From: Bryobacteraceae bacterium
GTDB taxonomy: Bacteria; Acidobacteriota; Terriglobia; Bryobacterales; Bryobacteraceae
Assembly: GCA_019752335.1 (NCBI GenBank)
Contig: JAIEMJ010000018.1
Coordinates: forward strand, 31,570-95,569
Length of the DNA: 64,000 nucleotides
Direction of reading: 5' to 3'
The notes beneath the pieces are model-generated. The model searched no databases and was not told where the DNA came from. It was given only the letters and a program-made list of their open reading frames with translations. A program made the position numbers and the translations under genes. This document shows positions 9,601 through 17,341 of this stretch, one piece after another (the first letter of the stretch is position 1; every line of letters begins with the position of its first letter).

Positions 9601-10545
9601 CTCATCGACGGCGTCTACCGCGGCCGCGCCACCACCGGCGTCGCCCGCCCCGACTACTGCCTCACCGCCCGGCTCCCCGGCTGCCCCAACGTCGGTTTCA
9701 CCGCTAGCCTCGATATGGTCGGCCTCGGCATCGCCCCCGGTTCCCACACCTTACAACTCCGCGCCGTAAACAGCCGCGGCGGCTTTACGGATTTCCCTCG
9801 TCAGCCGGTCAGCTTCGAGGTCGAGCTCTCCGATAGCACCTTGCCCATCGGCAAAATCGAAGCTCCCGCCGCCGGCGCCACCGTGCGCGGTACCTTCGAG
9901 GTGAATGGCTACGCTTACGGACGCAGTTCGCGCGTCAGTTTCGTCGAAGTGCTGGTGGACGAAATCGTCTACGGACGCGCCGCCTACAACGTCAACCGTG
10001 TCGACATCTGCGCGGCTGAAGCCAGCAACTCGCCCAACTGCCCCGCCGTCGGCTTCCGCCTACCCATCAATTCGGTGAGCGGTTTCCCGGCCCTCACCAA
10101 CGGTGAGCACCGCCTACAGATCCGCCTGCTCGACGCCTTAGGACGCATCACCCTGCTTCCCGCGCAGATGATCACTGTCGACAACCCGGTGAATTTGCCC
10201 CCGGACGGCGCTATGACCGAACCCGTCAACGGCGCCCGCGTCTCCGGCGTGCTCCGCGTCTCCGGCTACGGCTATGATCCGGACGGCCGGGTCACCCAAG
10301 TCCTCCTCGTCGTCGACGGGCTCGGCCGCGCCGTCGCTCGCTACGGCCTGCCCCGCCCCGAGGCCTGTGCGGGCCTTCCCGACATCACCGCTTGCCCGAA
10401 CATCGGCTTTGAGGTCGAGTTCGACACGAAGATCCTCACCAACGGCCTCCACCGCATAGGTATCGCGCTCCTCGACGACCGCGGACGCCAGGTCGTGATC
10501 CCCCGCACCACCTCCTCCGGAGTCAACGTCTTCGTAGAGAACTAA
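6697..10545 (+). CDS. Large secreted M36 (fungalysin)-like zinc metallopeptidase with three C-terminal repeat modules
   Basis: The start is ATG at 6697, with a GTGGGA purine stretch upstream and a signal peptide (MRILLFCYLTGTLAAA). The frame extends further upstream but only antisense to the amidase. The 1282-residue protein has a fungalysin/thermolysin-type propeptide (about 30-210). The catalytic domain has HEYTH at about 429-433 and the third ligand Glu in NEAFSDF. A middle region follows, with possible beta-sandwich domains. The C-terminus has three related modules of about 100-110 residues (near 9500-9820, 9850-10190 and 10200-10545). Each has a D-G/E-V-Y/G-R start, a paired-Cys CP-x-V/I-GF motif and an L-x-x-G-x-H segment. 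The role is probably extracellular protein degradation. Confidence 0.88.
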   Translation: MRILLFCYLTGTLAAAELPHHVFGANRPITAPDQRAASEIARTFTRDQIAAAGLPAVAADSLYIWKQYRTQHNGVTHTVYQQQYQGLDVYGATWVVNVDTDGQVINAGGKLYEPPTGAAPSPTGLFRAARAAFAALEPKLDPQSLSEVTPLDTTPKRINNVYRVRAGAAQTAEAEGQPVWFPVRGRLEPAWVFAATKENQIETEEVVVSANTDLVLQRSPMTHFQAPQNPPRGLVFTGTSPQPIPPGVKAEGPTPIVARELVLFTGDRVASPRGWISGNSTAGNNTVTGNNPLGIRYWTEAPQTTSPTLDFQFPLEFGPQVSPTQFKDAAATNLFYWINRAHDLFYSVGFDEAAGNYQQDNFDRGGVGGDPMYVYTHFGSQTPGLADLNNAFYVTRSRVDGARSMVAMYLTSSPGRWADGAYAGDVILHEYTHGVTFRIVNNISGFQGQAMNEAFSDFWALEFLTPEGAPPDGIYPVGEYWNNTFGVGIRSRPYTTNLNINPLTYRDLGRATNFVSIHNDGGIWVMALWEIRANLIAQFGEREGRRRLRLMILDAMKLAPPAPSMVDMRDAVLLADRVNFRGASQDQLWTAFAKRGLGVLAYSNGADTIVVQSSFEKPSNAGVIGVSNEVPVIGEVVNLAVYDGNATGNTLSIQATSSSGDVETVALRRQGNLYIGTLFTTAIANAPESGTLSLLTGDAITIYYNDRDSGSGFRQITRTVSTLPSYAAFLVTAPYTFANERGLGFRRTGGASTTIQLPFEFPYFDRKVNQVTVGVNGSLSFDVTLPTTCYDTTAFASTMAVAPMWAFLRTDGFAQPAEDIYIGRPTPDSISFRWVAETDPFALPPLGTAPEPVNFAATLFQDGRIRFQYGDTGNTSVVNTQPFAGCEPGLPLVGLSRGVGGQPLFLQAYFGRANFRNAPTIEYQPGYGASSLPEVVLEAPAAGAKAPGVLEVRGIVSDSAASVSSLNILIDGVYRGRATTGVARPDYCLTARLPGCPNVGFTASLDMVGLGIAPGSHTLQLRAVNSRGGFTDFPRQPVSFEVELSDSTLPIGKIEAPAAGATVRGTFEVNGYAYGRSSRVSFVEVLVDEIVYGRAAYNVNRVDICAAEASNSPNCPAVGFRLPINSVSGFPALTNGEHRLQIRLLDALGRITLLPAQMITVDNPVNLPPDGAMTEPVNGARVSGVLRVSGYGYDPDGRVTQVLLVVDGLGRAVARYGLPRPEACAGLPDITACPNIGFEVEFDTKILTNGLHRIGIALLDDRGRQVVIPRTTSSGVNVFVEN

Positions 10546-10554
10546 CCCTAGGGC

Positions 10555-10580
10555 GGGCCCCGTAACCGCCCACGGGGCCC
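10555..10580. terminator. Hairpin between convergent genes
   Basis: A perfect 9-bp stem (GGGCCCCGT / ACGGGGCCC) with an 8-nt loop lies between the M36 stop and the HAD gene stop. Its left flank, TAGGGCGGGCC, resembles the TAAGRCGG palindromes elsewhere in the window. There is no T-tract. It probably acts on both strands. Confidence 0.5.
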
Positions 10581-10586
10581 GTCTCA

Positions 10587-11201
10587 TCAGTGCTGGCTTT
10601 TATGCTCCACAATCTCTATCAGTGACTGGCCGCCGGTCCAGTGAGCAGCCTTCCAGCCCGCCGCCTCGGCGCCCTTTACGTTCTCCGTGCTGTCATCGAC
10701 CAGCAGCAGTTCGTTTGGATGCAAGTCCACTCTCAAGGCGGCTTGGTCAAAGAATTCGCGAAAGGGCTTCCTTGCCCCAAGCCCAGCCGAATACTGAATG
10801 CCGTCCACGTGATTCGCCAAGCCGAGGCTGTCCATCAGGTATTGCGCTCGTCGATGCTCCTGATTCGTGGCGAGGTGAACGCGCATACCCTTAGCCCGAA
10901 TCGTGTCGAGTTCCTGAAGAAACTGACGATTCAGACGCGAGTCCCGCTCGAGCCAATAGGCGATGAGTTGGCCGGCCGTCAGCCGCGGAGCGATTCTGTC
11001 CAGCACTCGGGCTAGCGAGTCTTGCAGGATGGCGCGGCCAATCACCACGTCCTCCCAATGGACAGCAAAGAACTCGCGGTGCAGATCGTTCGGATGCAAG
11101 CCGAGGTCTTCCAGCAGAGAGGTAGACCAATGAAGGCCATCTTCAGGCCGGCCGTGGACAAGAACCCCATCCACGTCCACCATAAGTGCTTTGATCGCCA
11201 A
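10587..11201 (-). CDS. HAD-superfamily hydrolase (phosphatase-like)
   Basis: This is a haloacid-dehalogenase-fold hydrolase, probably a small-molecule phosphatase. Motif I is DVDGV with the catalytic Asp pair at residues 9 and 11 of the chosen start. Motif II is the ATNQE segment, motif III the Lys in ARKPF, and motif IV LLVDDS. A helical cap sits between motifs I and II, as in subclass I. I place the start at TTG 11201 because AAAGGA lies 6 nt upstream and the homologous core begins there. An upstream TTG at 11234 would add 11 residues without a ribosome site. It follows the glycosyltransferase gene by 38 bp on the same strand and may be cotranscribed. The substrate is unknown. Confidence 0.8.
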   Translation of the reverse strand: MAIKALMVDVDGVLVHGRPEDGLHWSTSLLEDLGLHPNDLHREFFAVHWEDVVIGRAILQDSLARVLDRIAPRLTAGQLIAYWLERDSRLNRQFLQELDTIRAKGMRVHLATNQEHRRAQYLMDSLGLANHVDGIQYSAGLGARKPFREFFDQAALRVDLHPNELLLVDDSTENVKGAEAAGWKAAHWTGGQSLIEIVEHKSQH

Positions 11202-11239
11202 GCAAATCCTTTCGCGTTCTGCGCCCGGCGGCAAGACCG

Positions 11240-12214
11240 CTAACGCGCCGACCCGCCCGCCAACTGCGCGCCCTTCTTCTGCCGGATCTCGCGGACCGCG
11301 TAAATCCGCCGGCCCTGGCTCTCGAAATACGTCCGCATCAGTAGCTCACCCAGGATCCCCGTGGAGAACATCATCAAGCCACCCAACAGCAACAGGGCCC
11401 CCGCGATCATCAGCGGACCATGGTCCGCCACCAGGTGGCCGCCCGTCAGCTTGAACACCGTCAGGTACGCCATAATCGCGCCACCCAGCACCGTCCCCAC
11501 CAAGCCCACCATGCCGAAGAAATGCATGGGCCGCGTGAAGTACTTCAGCAGGAAGCGGATCGTCAAGATGTCGAACAGCACGCGGAACGTCCGGCTCAAT
11601 CCGTAGTGCGATACGCCGGCCGGCCGCGTGATGTTGCGAATCGGCACTTCCACGATGCGCGCGCCGTAGAAGCTCGCCAGCGCCGGGATGAAGCGATGCA
11701 GTTCACCATACAGGTTGATGTCGCGGATGATCTCGGCCCGGTAGGCCTTAAAGGTCGTACCGAAGTCGTGCAAGTCGACGCCCGAAGCCTTCGACATCAG
11801 CCAATTCGCGATCCGCGAAGGGAAGCGGCGCGTCACCGCGTTATCCACCCGGTCCTTGCGCCAGCCACTGGCGATGTCGTAGCCCTCTTCGAGCTTCGAA
11901 AGCAGCTTGGGGATGTCGGCCGGATCGTGCTGCAGGTCGCCATCCATGGAGATCAGAATCTTACCCTGCGCTTCGTCGAAGCCGGCGGACAGCGCGGCCG
12001 TCTGACCGAAATTGCGGCGCAGGCGAATCACCTTCAGGTGGCCGTCGGTCTCCGCTAAGTTCGCCAGCAACTCAAACGAACGGTCGCTGGAGGCGTCATC
12101 GATAAAGATGATTTCGTAGGCGCGGCTGAGTTGCTCCATCACCTTTGTCAATCCGTCGTAGAGGGGCAGAATAGACGGCTCTTCGTTGTGAATCGGAATG
12201 ACGATGGAAATCAT
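11240..12214 (-). CDS. Family 2 glycosyltransferase, polyprenyl-phosphate sugar transferase type
   Basis: This 324-residue membrane protein probably transfers a sugar from a nucleotide donor to undecaprenyl phosphate, supplying lipid-linked sugar for cell-envelope glycan modification. The GT-A domain has VIPIHNEE at the N-terminus, the DDASSDRS motif near residue 40, MDGDLQHDP near 93 and FGTTFKAYR further on. Two hydrophobic segments (about 230-252 and 266-290) near the C-terminus match the DPMS/GtrB arrangement. The ATG overlaps no neighbour. A divergent gene starts 38 bp away on the plus strand. Confidence 0.9.
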   Translation of the reverse strand: MISIVIPIHNEEPSILPLYDGLTKVMEQLSRAYEIIFIDDASSDRSFELLANLAETDGHLKVIRLRRNFGQTAALSAGFDEAQGKILISMDGDLQHDPADIPKLLSKLEEGYDIASGWRKDRVDNAVTRRFPSRIANWLMSKASGVDLHDFGTTFKAYRAEIIRDINLYGELHRFIPALASFYGARIVEVPIRNITRPAGVSHYGLSRTFRVLFDILTIRFLLKYFTRPMHFFGMVGLVGTVLGGAIMAYLTVFKLTGGHLVADHGPLMIAGALLLLGGLMMFSTGILGELLMRTYFESQGRRIYAVREIRQKKGAQLAGGSAR

Positions 12215-12238
12215 GTCCCCTTCAGTTTAGCAGCCCAG

Positions 12239-12244
12239 TATAAT
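12239..12244 (+). promoter_or_regulatory. TATAAT -10 box for the enolase-superfamily gene, predicted leaderless start
   Basis: A perfect TATAAT ends 8 nt before the ATG at 12253, so transcription should begin within about two bases of the start codon. No good -35 is visible at the usual distance and no Shine-Dalgarno sequence lies between. Confidence 0.6.
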
Positions 12245-12252
12245 AAGCACCA

Positions 12253-13515
12253 ATGAAACGCCGACACTTGCTGGGTCCGCTCGCCGCCGTTCCCTTCCTT
12301 TGGAGCCAGGAAAAACCCGCCAAACTCAAGATCGACCGGGTGGAATTCCTGCGCCTGGAAGGCACGCGGACCGTGGAACGCGGCGTCAACAACCAACACC
12401 AGGTGAACCCGCTGCACGTCTACGACGGCCTCCGGCCCGGCGAATACCGCGACGGCGCGCCCACCACCACCAGCGCCAGGATCACCGCCCTTTATCTGCG
12501 CATCACCACCACCGAAGGTTTCACCGGCCTCTACGGACCGGTCGACACCGAAGCGGCCATTGTCGTGGAAGGCCAACTTGCAGGCTTCCTGCGCGGCAAG
12601 GACCCGCTGGCCGTCGAAGCCCTCTGGGACCAGATGCATCGCTCCAATCGCCACGCCCGTTCCAGCCACTTCATGATGGCCATCTCCGCCGTCGACTGCG
12701 CCCTCTGGGACCTCCGCGGCCGTTACTTCAACGGTCCCGTCTACCGGCTCTTGGGCGGTCCCACCCGCGCCGCCGCCACCGTCTACGGCAGCACGCTTGG
12801 CTATTCGGTTGAACTGGAAAAGGCCTTTGCTCGCGCCCGTCTCCTCAAGGAGCAGGGCTTCCGTCACCAGAAATGGTTCCTCGCCTATGGCCCCGGCGAC
12901 GGCCTCGCCGGCCTCGAGAAGAACGTTAACCTCGTGCGCACGCTGCGCGAAGCCGTCGGCCCCGATGTCGACCTCATGTTCGACGCCTTCATGGGCTGGG
13001 ACCTCACCTACGCCACCGCCTGGGCCAAGCGCGTCGAGCCCTTCGCCCCGCGTTGGCTCGAGGAACCCTTCCACGTCGACAAGCTTGAGAGCTTTGCCGC
13101 CTTGCGCCGCGCCACGGCCGTGCCCGTCGCTACCGGCGAGCACTTCTACGGCCGCTGGGAGGTCCAGCGCTTCCTCCGCCACGAGGCCATCACCGTCGTC
13201 CAGGCCGACCCCGAATGGTGCGGCGGCGTCTCCGAACTCGTCAAAATCGCCACCCTCTGCTCCTCCTTCGACGCTCAGCTCATCCCCCACGGCCACAGCC
13301 TGCACGCCGCCGTTCATGTCTCGGCGAGCCAAAGCCCGATGACCTGTCCGCTGAACGAGTATCTGATCTTGAAGATGCAGAGCTACTACCACTTCGAGAA
13401 GAATCCGCCGGTGGTGGTGAATGGACAAGTCGCCCTCAGCGAGCGCCCCGGCTTCGGCATCGACCTCGACCCCGCCAAGGCCACCCGTATGGACGTGGTG
13501 AAGCTGCTGGCGTAA
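12253..13515 (+). CDS. Exported mandelate racemase/muconate-lactonizing-type enolase-superfamily protein
   Basis: This is a Mg-dependent sugar-acid dehydratase or related enzyme of the enolase superfamily. The 420-residue protein has a short leader with twin Arg (MKRRHLLGPLAAVPFLW), which suggests Tat export. Metal ligands can be placed at Asp244 (FDAFMGWD), Glu271 (EEPF) and Glu296 (GEH). A catalytic His candidate is H346 in PHGHS, and K207 lies in RHQKWF. The pattern with GEHFYGRW resembles acid-sugar dehydratases of the galactonate/rhamnonate type, but the exact substrate is not readable. It is convergent with the PQQ dehydrogenase gene. Confidence 0.87.
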   Translation: MKRRHLLGPLAAVPFLWSQEKPAKLKIDRVEFLRLEGTRTVERGVNNQHQVNPLHVYDGLRPGEYRDGAPTTTSARITALYLRITTTEGFTGLYGPVDTEAAIVVEGQLAGFLRGKDPLAVEALWDQMHRSNRHARSSHFMMAISAVDCALWDLRGRYFNGPVYRLLGGPTRAAATVYGSTLGYSVELEKAFARARLLKEQGFRHQKWFLAYGPGDGLAGLEKNVNLVRTLREAVGPDVDLMFDAFMGWDLTYATAWAKRVEPFAPRWLEEPFHVDKLESFAALRRATAVPVATGEHFYGRWEVQRFLRHEAITVVQADPEWCGGVSELVKIATLCSSFDAQLIPHGHSLHAAVHVSASQSPMTCPLNEYLILKMQSYYHFEKNPPVVVNGQVALSERPGFGIDLDPAKATRMDVVKLLA

Positions 13516-13519
13516 GCGG

Positions 13520-13536
13520 TCGTACTCTCGGTACGA
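13520..13536. terminator. Short hairpin between convergent genes
   Basis: TCGTAC and GTACGA form a 6-bp stem around TCTCG, just after the stop of the enolase-superfamily gene and before the end of the opposing PQQ gene. It is a weak terminator candidate without a T-tract. Confidence 0.35.
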
Positions 13537-13569
13537 TCATCGCTGATCGCCGAGGGCGCAAATGAGGAC

Positions 13570-15855
13570 TTACGGTAACCCGAAAGTGAGAATATTGGCG
13601 CCGACGGCGAGGGAGATGTACTGCCGGCCTCCGGCGGTGAACGTCATTGGCGAAGTCTTGATCGTGGCGTTGAGCGGGAGGCGCCAGAGGGTTTTGCCGG
13701 TGCGCTCGTCGGCGGCGATGAAGTAGCCGCTCGCGTCGCCGTAGAAGAGTAAGCCGCCGGCGGTGCCGAGAATTCCCGCTACGCGCTTGCCGTCCACCGG
13801 ACCCGTTTGCGGCACCTCCCACACAATGCGCCCGGTTTCAATATCGAGCGCTCGCAGGTACTTCTTGCCGGGGTCCTCCGGGGGCAGGGCGGTCTTCCAG
13901 CTTCCGGGCAGTAACTGCACGCGGCACTTCTCTGAGGCCATCACGTAATACAGCCGCGTTACCGGGCTGTAGGCCGTTCCATTCCAATTCGTTGCGTGCT
14001 CGGGACAACTTAAGTTACTCGGCGGCGACAGTACCGGCCGTCCGTCTGGCCCGATGCCGCTGGCCCAAGTGAGTCGATGCAGGAAGGATTTCGCGAGGAG
14101 TAACTCGCCTTTCAGCCGGTCAAAGACATAGAAGAACCCATTGCGATCGGCGTGCAGCAGCAGCTTGCGCGGCTGTCCGCGATAGACCGTGTCGACGAGC
14201 ACGTTCGGTTCGGTGGCGTCCCAGTCGCGGACGTCGTGCGGCGTGAACTGATAGTGCCACTTCCGTTGGCCGGTATTGGGATCGAGCGCGAGCACGCAGT
14301 CCGTGTAAAGGTTATCGCCGCCGCGCTCGCGGTCATCCGAGTTGGGCCAGGGGTTGCCGGTGGCCCAGTAGAGCGTGTCGGAGGCGGGATCGTAAGAGCC
14401 GGTGAACCAGGTGGCGCCGCCGCCCAGTTTGTAGGAAGTGCCTTGCCAGGTCTCGGCGCCCGGTTCGCCCGCGGTGGGCACGGTCCAATGGCGCCAGCGG
14501 CGCTGGCCGGTGCCGGCATCGTAGGCATCGAGAAAGCCGCGGATGCCCCAGTCGCCACCGGCGACGCCGGCGATCACCATGTCTTTCACGATCAGCGGCG
14601 CGATGGTGCCGCCGTACTTCTGCGGCTCGTCCGGCATAGTCACTTCCCAGACGACGGTGCCGGTAAGGCGGTTCAAGGCCAGCAGATGCGCGTTGTCGGT
14701 GACGAAGAAGAGGTGATCACCCAGGATGGCGACGCCGCGGTTGGTGCCGAGCGACGGGTCCGAGACGAGGCCTTCGGTGCGCGGACGTCCGTAGCGCCAG
14801 ATCAACTGGCCGGTGAGCGCGTCGAGCGCCAGGACCTGGTTGGGCCCGGTGGCGTACATGATGCCGTCGGCGACGATGGGTACGGTCTCCAGGCCAAAGT
14901 AGCGCATATTCTCGCGGAAATAGGGCGTATCGGGAAGGAATTGGGTCCACAGCGGAATGGTGAAGCTCCACTTCAGGCTGAGTTGCCGGACGTTGGCCGT
15001 GTTCACCTCTTTCAAGGGACTGTAGCGATTGCCGCTCAGGTTGCCGTTGTAGGTGAGCCAGTCGCCGGGGCGGGGATTCGCGAGGCGGGCGAAGTCGACG
15101 CCGCCGGGCAGGCTGGGTGCGGGGGCCTTCCGGAGCGGCTCCAGCCCTTTCAGGCTGCCCAGGTAGGCGAGCAGATTCTGCAAGACGGGCTCGGGTGCCT
15201 GCAGCGCCGGCATGGCGGAGCCAGGCTCCTCGGTGAGCCGGGCGACGCGATCCAGGCTTACCGGCTCCAGGCGGCCTTCCGGCGTCTGCAAGGTGACATC
15301 GTAATCGCTGCGGCTGCGCAAAAAGCCTCGCCGGACGGACCCGTCGCGCAGTTGCAGCGTGGCCTGGCGATAGCCGTCGACCACCTGCGCGCCGGGCTGC
15401 AATAAGGACTCGCGGAGTTGCTCCACCGTCAAGCGGCGCGCGACGGCCGTAAGGTCAGGGCCTTTGGCGCTGCCGGCGCCGGATACGAGATGACAGGTGG
15501 CGCACCGGCCCGCGCCCGCGAAGTAGGCTTGGCCCGCGGCGCGGTCACCGGGGATGACGGCCTCGGCGGCCGTCGCGTTGAGCGACACGATCATGGCCAC
15601 CAAGCCGTCGAGCGTCGCGGCGGGCAGGGGAAAGGCGGGCATGCCGGCGGCGGGGATGCCGCGCGTAATGATCGTGCGCAGGTTTGCGGGGGAGCGCCGC
15701 CGCAAGCGGGCGCTCCCCAAGAGTCCCGGACCCTGCTGGGTCCCGCGGGCATCCTCGCCATGGCAACCGGCGCACTGTTTGGCGTAGGTCTCGCGCACGT
15801 CCGTCTGCGCGAAGGCAGAGAGGGTAAAGAGAAAGAGGAGCGTTTTAACGGCCAT
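13570..15855 (-). CDS. PQQ-dependent dehydrogenase with N-terminal diheme cytochrome c region
   Basis: This is a periplasmic quinoprotein that probably oxidises an alcohol, sugar or related substrate and passes electrons to its own cytochrome domains. The 761-residue protein starts with a signal peptide (MAVKTLLFLFTLSAFAQ). Two heme c sites follow: C28-C31-H32 (CAGCH) and C118-C121-H122 (CATCH). Then comes a beta-propeller with typical PQQ repeat segments (LDALTGQLIWRY, LDPNTGQRKWHYQF) and the DWDATEPNVL motif holding the likely catalytic Asp. Hemes placed before the propeller differ from the C-terminal heme of classical quinohemoprotein alcohol dehydrogenases. The start overlaps the end of the deacylase gene by 11 nt, so the two are translationally coupled. 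Confidence 0.9.
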   Translation of the reverse strand: MAVKTLLFLFTLSAFAQTDVRETYAKQCAGCHGEDARGTQQGPGLLGSARLRRRSPANLRTIITRGIPAAGMPAFPLPAATLDGLVAMIVSLNATAAEAVIPGDRAAGQAYFAGAGRCATCHLVSGAGSAKGPDLTAVARRLTVEQLRESLLQPGAQVVDGYRQATLQLRDGSVRRGFLRSRSDYDVTLQTPEGRLEPVSLDRVARLTEEPGSAMPALQAPEPVLQNLLAYLGSLKGLEPLRKAPAPSLPGGVDFARLANPRPGDWLTYNGNLSGNRYSPLKEVNTANVRQLSLKWSFTIPLWTQFLPDTPYFRENMRYFGLETVPIVADGIMYATGPNQVLALDALTGQLIWRYGRPRTEGLVSDPSLGTNRGVAILGDHLFFVTDNAHLLALNRLTGTVVWEVTMPDEPQKYGGTIAPLIVKDMVIAGVAGGDWGIRGFLDAYDAGTGQRRWRHWTVPTAGEPGAETWQGTSYKLGGGATWFTGSYDPASDTLYWATGNPWPNSDDRERGGDNLYTDCVLALDPNTGQRKWHYQFTPHDVRDWDATEPNVLVDTVYRGQPRKLLLHADRNGFFYVFDRLKGELLLAKSFLHRLTWASGIGPDGRPVLSPPSNLSCPEHATNWNGTAYSPVTRLYYVMASEKCRVQLLPGSWKTALPPEDPGKKYLRALDIETGRIVWEVPQTGPVDGKRVAGILGTAGGLLFYGDASGYFIAADERTGKTLWRLPLNATIKTSPMTFTAGGRQYISLAVGANILTFGLP

Positions 15856-17278
15856 AGTTCCCCAGAATCGCTTGGCCCGGCTTTACGCCCGGCACGGTGG
15901 CGCCGTCGCGCACCACGGTGACGCCGTTCACCAGAACGTGGGCGATGCCGGTGGAGAAACTGAGCTTCTCAAAGGTGGCGGTGTCGCGGATGGTGGCGGC
16001 GTCGAAGACGGTGATGTCGGCGTCGGCACCCACTTTCAGGCGCCCTTTGCGCTTCATCGCCGGCGCAACGGCTTCCACGCGCCGGGCGGGGTCGATGGTC
16101 ATTTTCGCCAGTCCCTGCATCAGCGTGAGTACCTTCTCTTCGCGCACGTAGAGGCCCAGCACGCGGCTAAACGTGCCGGCGCTGCGCGGATGCGCGCCCG
16201 GCGCGTAGGGCATGCCGTCGCTGGCTACCATCACAAAGGGCGACGCCATGGCACGGGCGATCCATTCGGGCTTCATCAGGTGCATGATCACCGTGCCGCC
16301 TTGCGGACGGTAGCGCGCGAAGGTTTCGGCCGTCAGGCGCTCGCCGGTCTTCTCCCATTGGACGTCGCCATAGCTGATGCCCAGGCGCTTCTGCCAGCCC
16401 TCGTCGAAGATGGTGCTTTCGAGATGAGTAGACGCGGCCGTGTACGGGTAGGCCTCGGTGGTGATGTCGAGCCCGCGTTTGCGCGCGCCGCCGATCAGAT
16501 CCAGAACCACGGGCAAAGCGCCCAGGCTCATGCTATTCACGTGGACGATGTGCAAGGATGCGCCGGTGGCGGCGGCATTGGCGATCACCTCCTGCATCGC
16601 CTCCACCTCCATGGAGCGCACGTGCGTGTAGATGGGCACCTTCCACCGCGCGGCCATTTCGAAGACGCGCAAGATCTCTTCGCGCGAGGCGCCAGGGTAG
16701 TATTGGTGCGCCATGCCGATGCCGAGCCCGCCTTCGCGGAGGCCGCGCTCGAGCCCCGCGGCGAGGCGCGTGATCTCTTCGGGCGTCCGGAGGGGCTCAT
16801 AGCGGCCGGGGCTCATGAGTTCGTTCCAGCCCAGCGGCGTGGTGCGCGCCTTGGCCTCCAGCGCGGCGAATTGCGGCATCACGGTGGTCCGCGTGATGCC
16901 ATGCGACGCCGTCGCACCGTAGTTGATCCAGGCGTTGTTGGCCCGCTCCTTGAGGTAAGCCGCGACGCTGGCCACGCCCACTTCGAGCTCGAGCGCCGTG
17001 GTGACGCCGTCGTGCATCTGGTACTCATTGGCCTCGTTGCTTTGGCCGTGCGCATGGATGTCGATGAAGCCGGGCGCCACCACCTTGCCGGTGGCATTGA
17101 TGACGGACTTGCCCGTCAGCGGGCGGGCGCTGATGGCTTCAATCCGGCCGGCGCGGATGCCGATGTGCCGCACGCTGTCGAGCCCGCTCTCCGGATCCAT
17201 GACCCGGCCGTTGGCGATCACCAGGTCGTAGCTTGGCGCTTGCAGGAGGAAGGGTAGCAAGAGAATCAGCGGAGTCAT
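15845..17278 (-). CDS. Secreted N-acyl-D-amino acid deacylase-like amidohydrolase
   Basis: This is a metal-dependent amidohydrolase related to D-aminoacylase and dihydroorotase, predicted to cleave the acyl group from N-acyl-D-amino acids. The true start is the ATG at 17278, which begins a signal peptide (MTPLILLLPFLLQA). The same frame stays open far upstream, but only antisense to the astacin gene. The 477-residue protein has the His-x-His site (H75, H77 in DIHAHG), a TTALELEVG segment where a metal-bridging Cys usually lies (here Glu), YTHVRSME, HIVHVNS and the catalytic Asp region VASDGMPY. It overlaps the downstream PQQ dehydrogenase by 11 nt, which suggests one pathway, perhaps peptidoglycan-derived D-amino acid use. 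Confidence 0.88.
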   Translation of the reverse strand: MTPLILLLPFLLQAPSYDLVIANGRVMDPESGLDSVRHIGIRAGRIEAISARPLTGKSVINATGKVVAPGFIDIHAHGQSNEANEYQMHDGVTTALELEVGVASVAAYLKERANNAWINYGATASHGITRTTVMPQFAALEAKARTTPLGWNELMSPGRYEPLRTPEEITRLAAGLERGLREGGLGIGMAHQYYPGASREEILRVFEMAARWKVPIYTHVRSMEVEAMQEVIANAAATGASLHIVHVNSMSLGALPVVLDLIGGARKRGLDITTEAYPYTAASTHLESTIFDEGWQKRLGISYGDVQWEKTGERLTAETFARYRPQGGTVIMHLMKPEWIARAMASPFVMVASDGMPYAPGAHPRSAGTFSRVLGLYVREEKVLTLMQGLAKMTIDPARRVEAVAPAMKRKGRLKVGADADITVFDAATIRDTATFEKLSFSTGIAHVLVNGVTVVRDGATVPGVKPGQAILGNYGR

Positions 17279-17341
17279 GGGGTTAGTGTAACGCCAAGCG
17301 CTAGTACGGGCCTTCGCGGGGTTTTGTGCGATAACCAAGGG

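Noticed and set aside
8503..9747. 414-codon minus-strand ORF inside the M36 peptidase gene
   Set aside because: Gly/Ala/Asp-rich shadow of a repetitive coding region.
15872..17257. 461-codon plus-strand ORF opposite the D-aminoacylase gene
   Set aside because: The His/Gly/Arg-rich composition is typical of antisense frames; the deacylase on the other strand has clear motifs.
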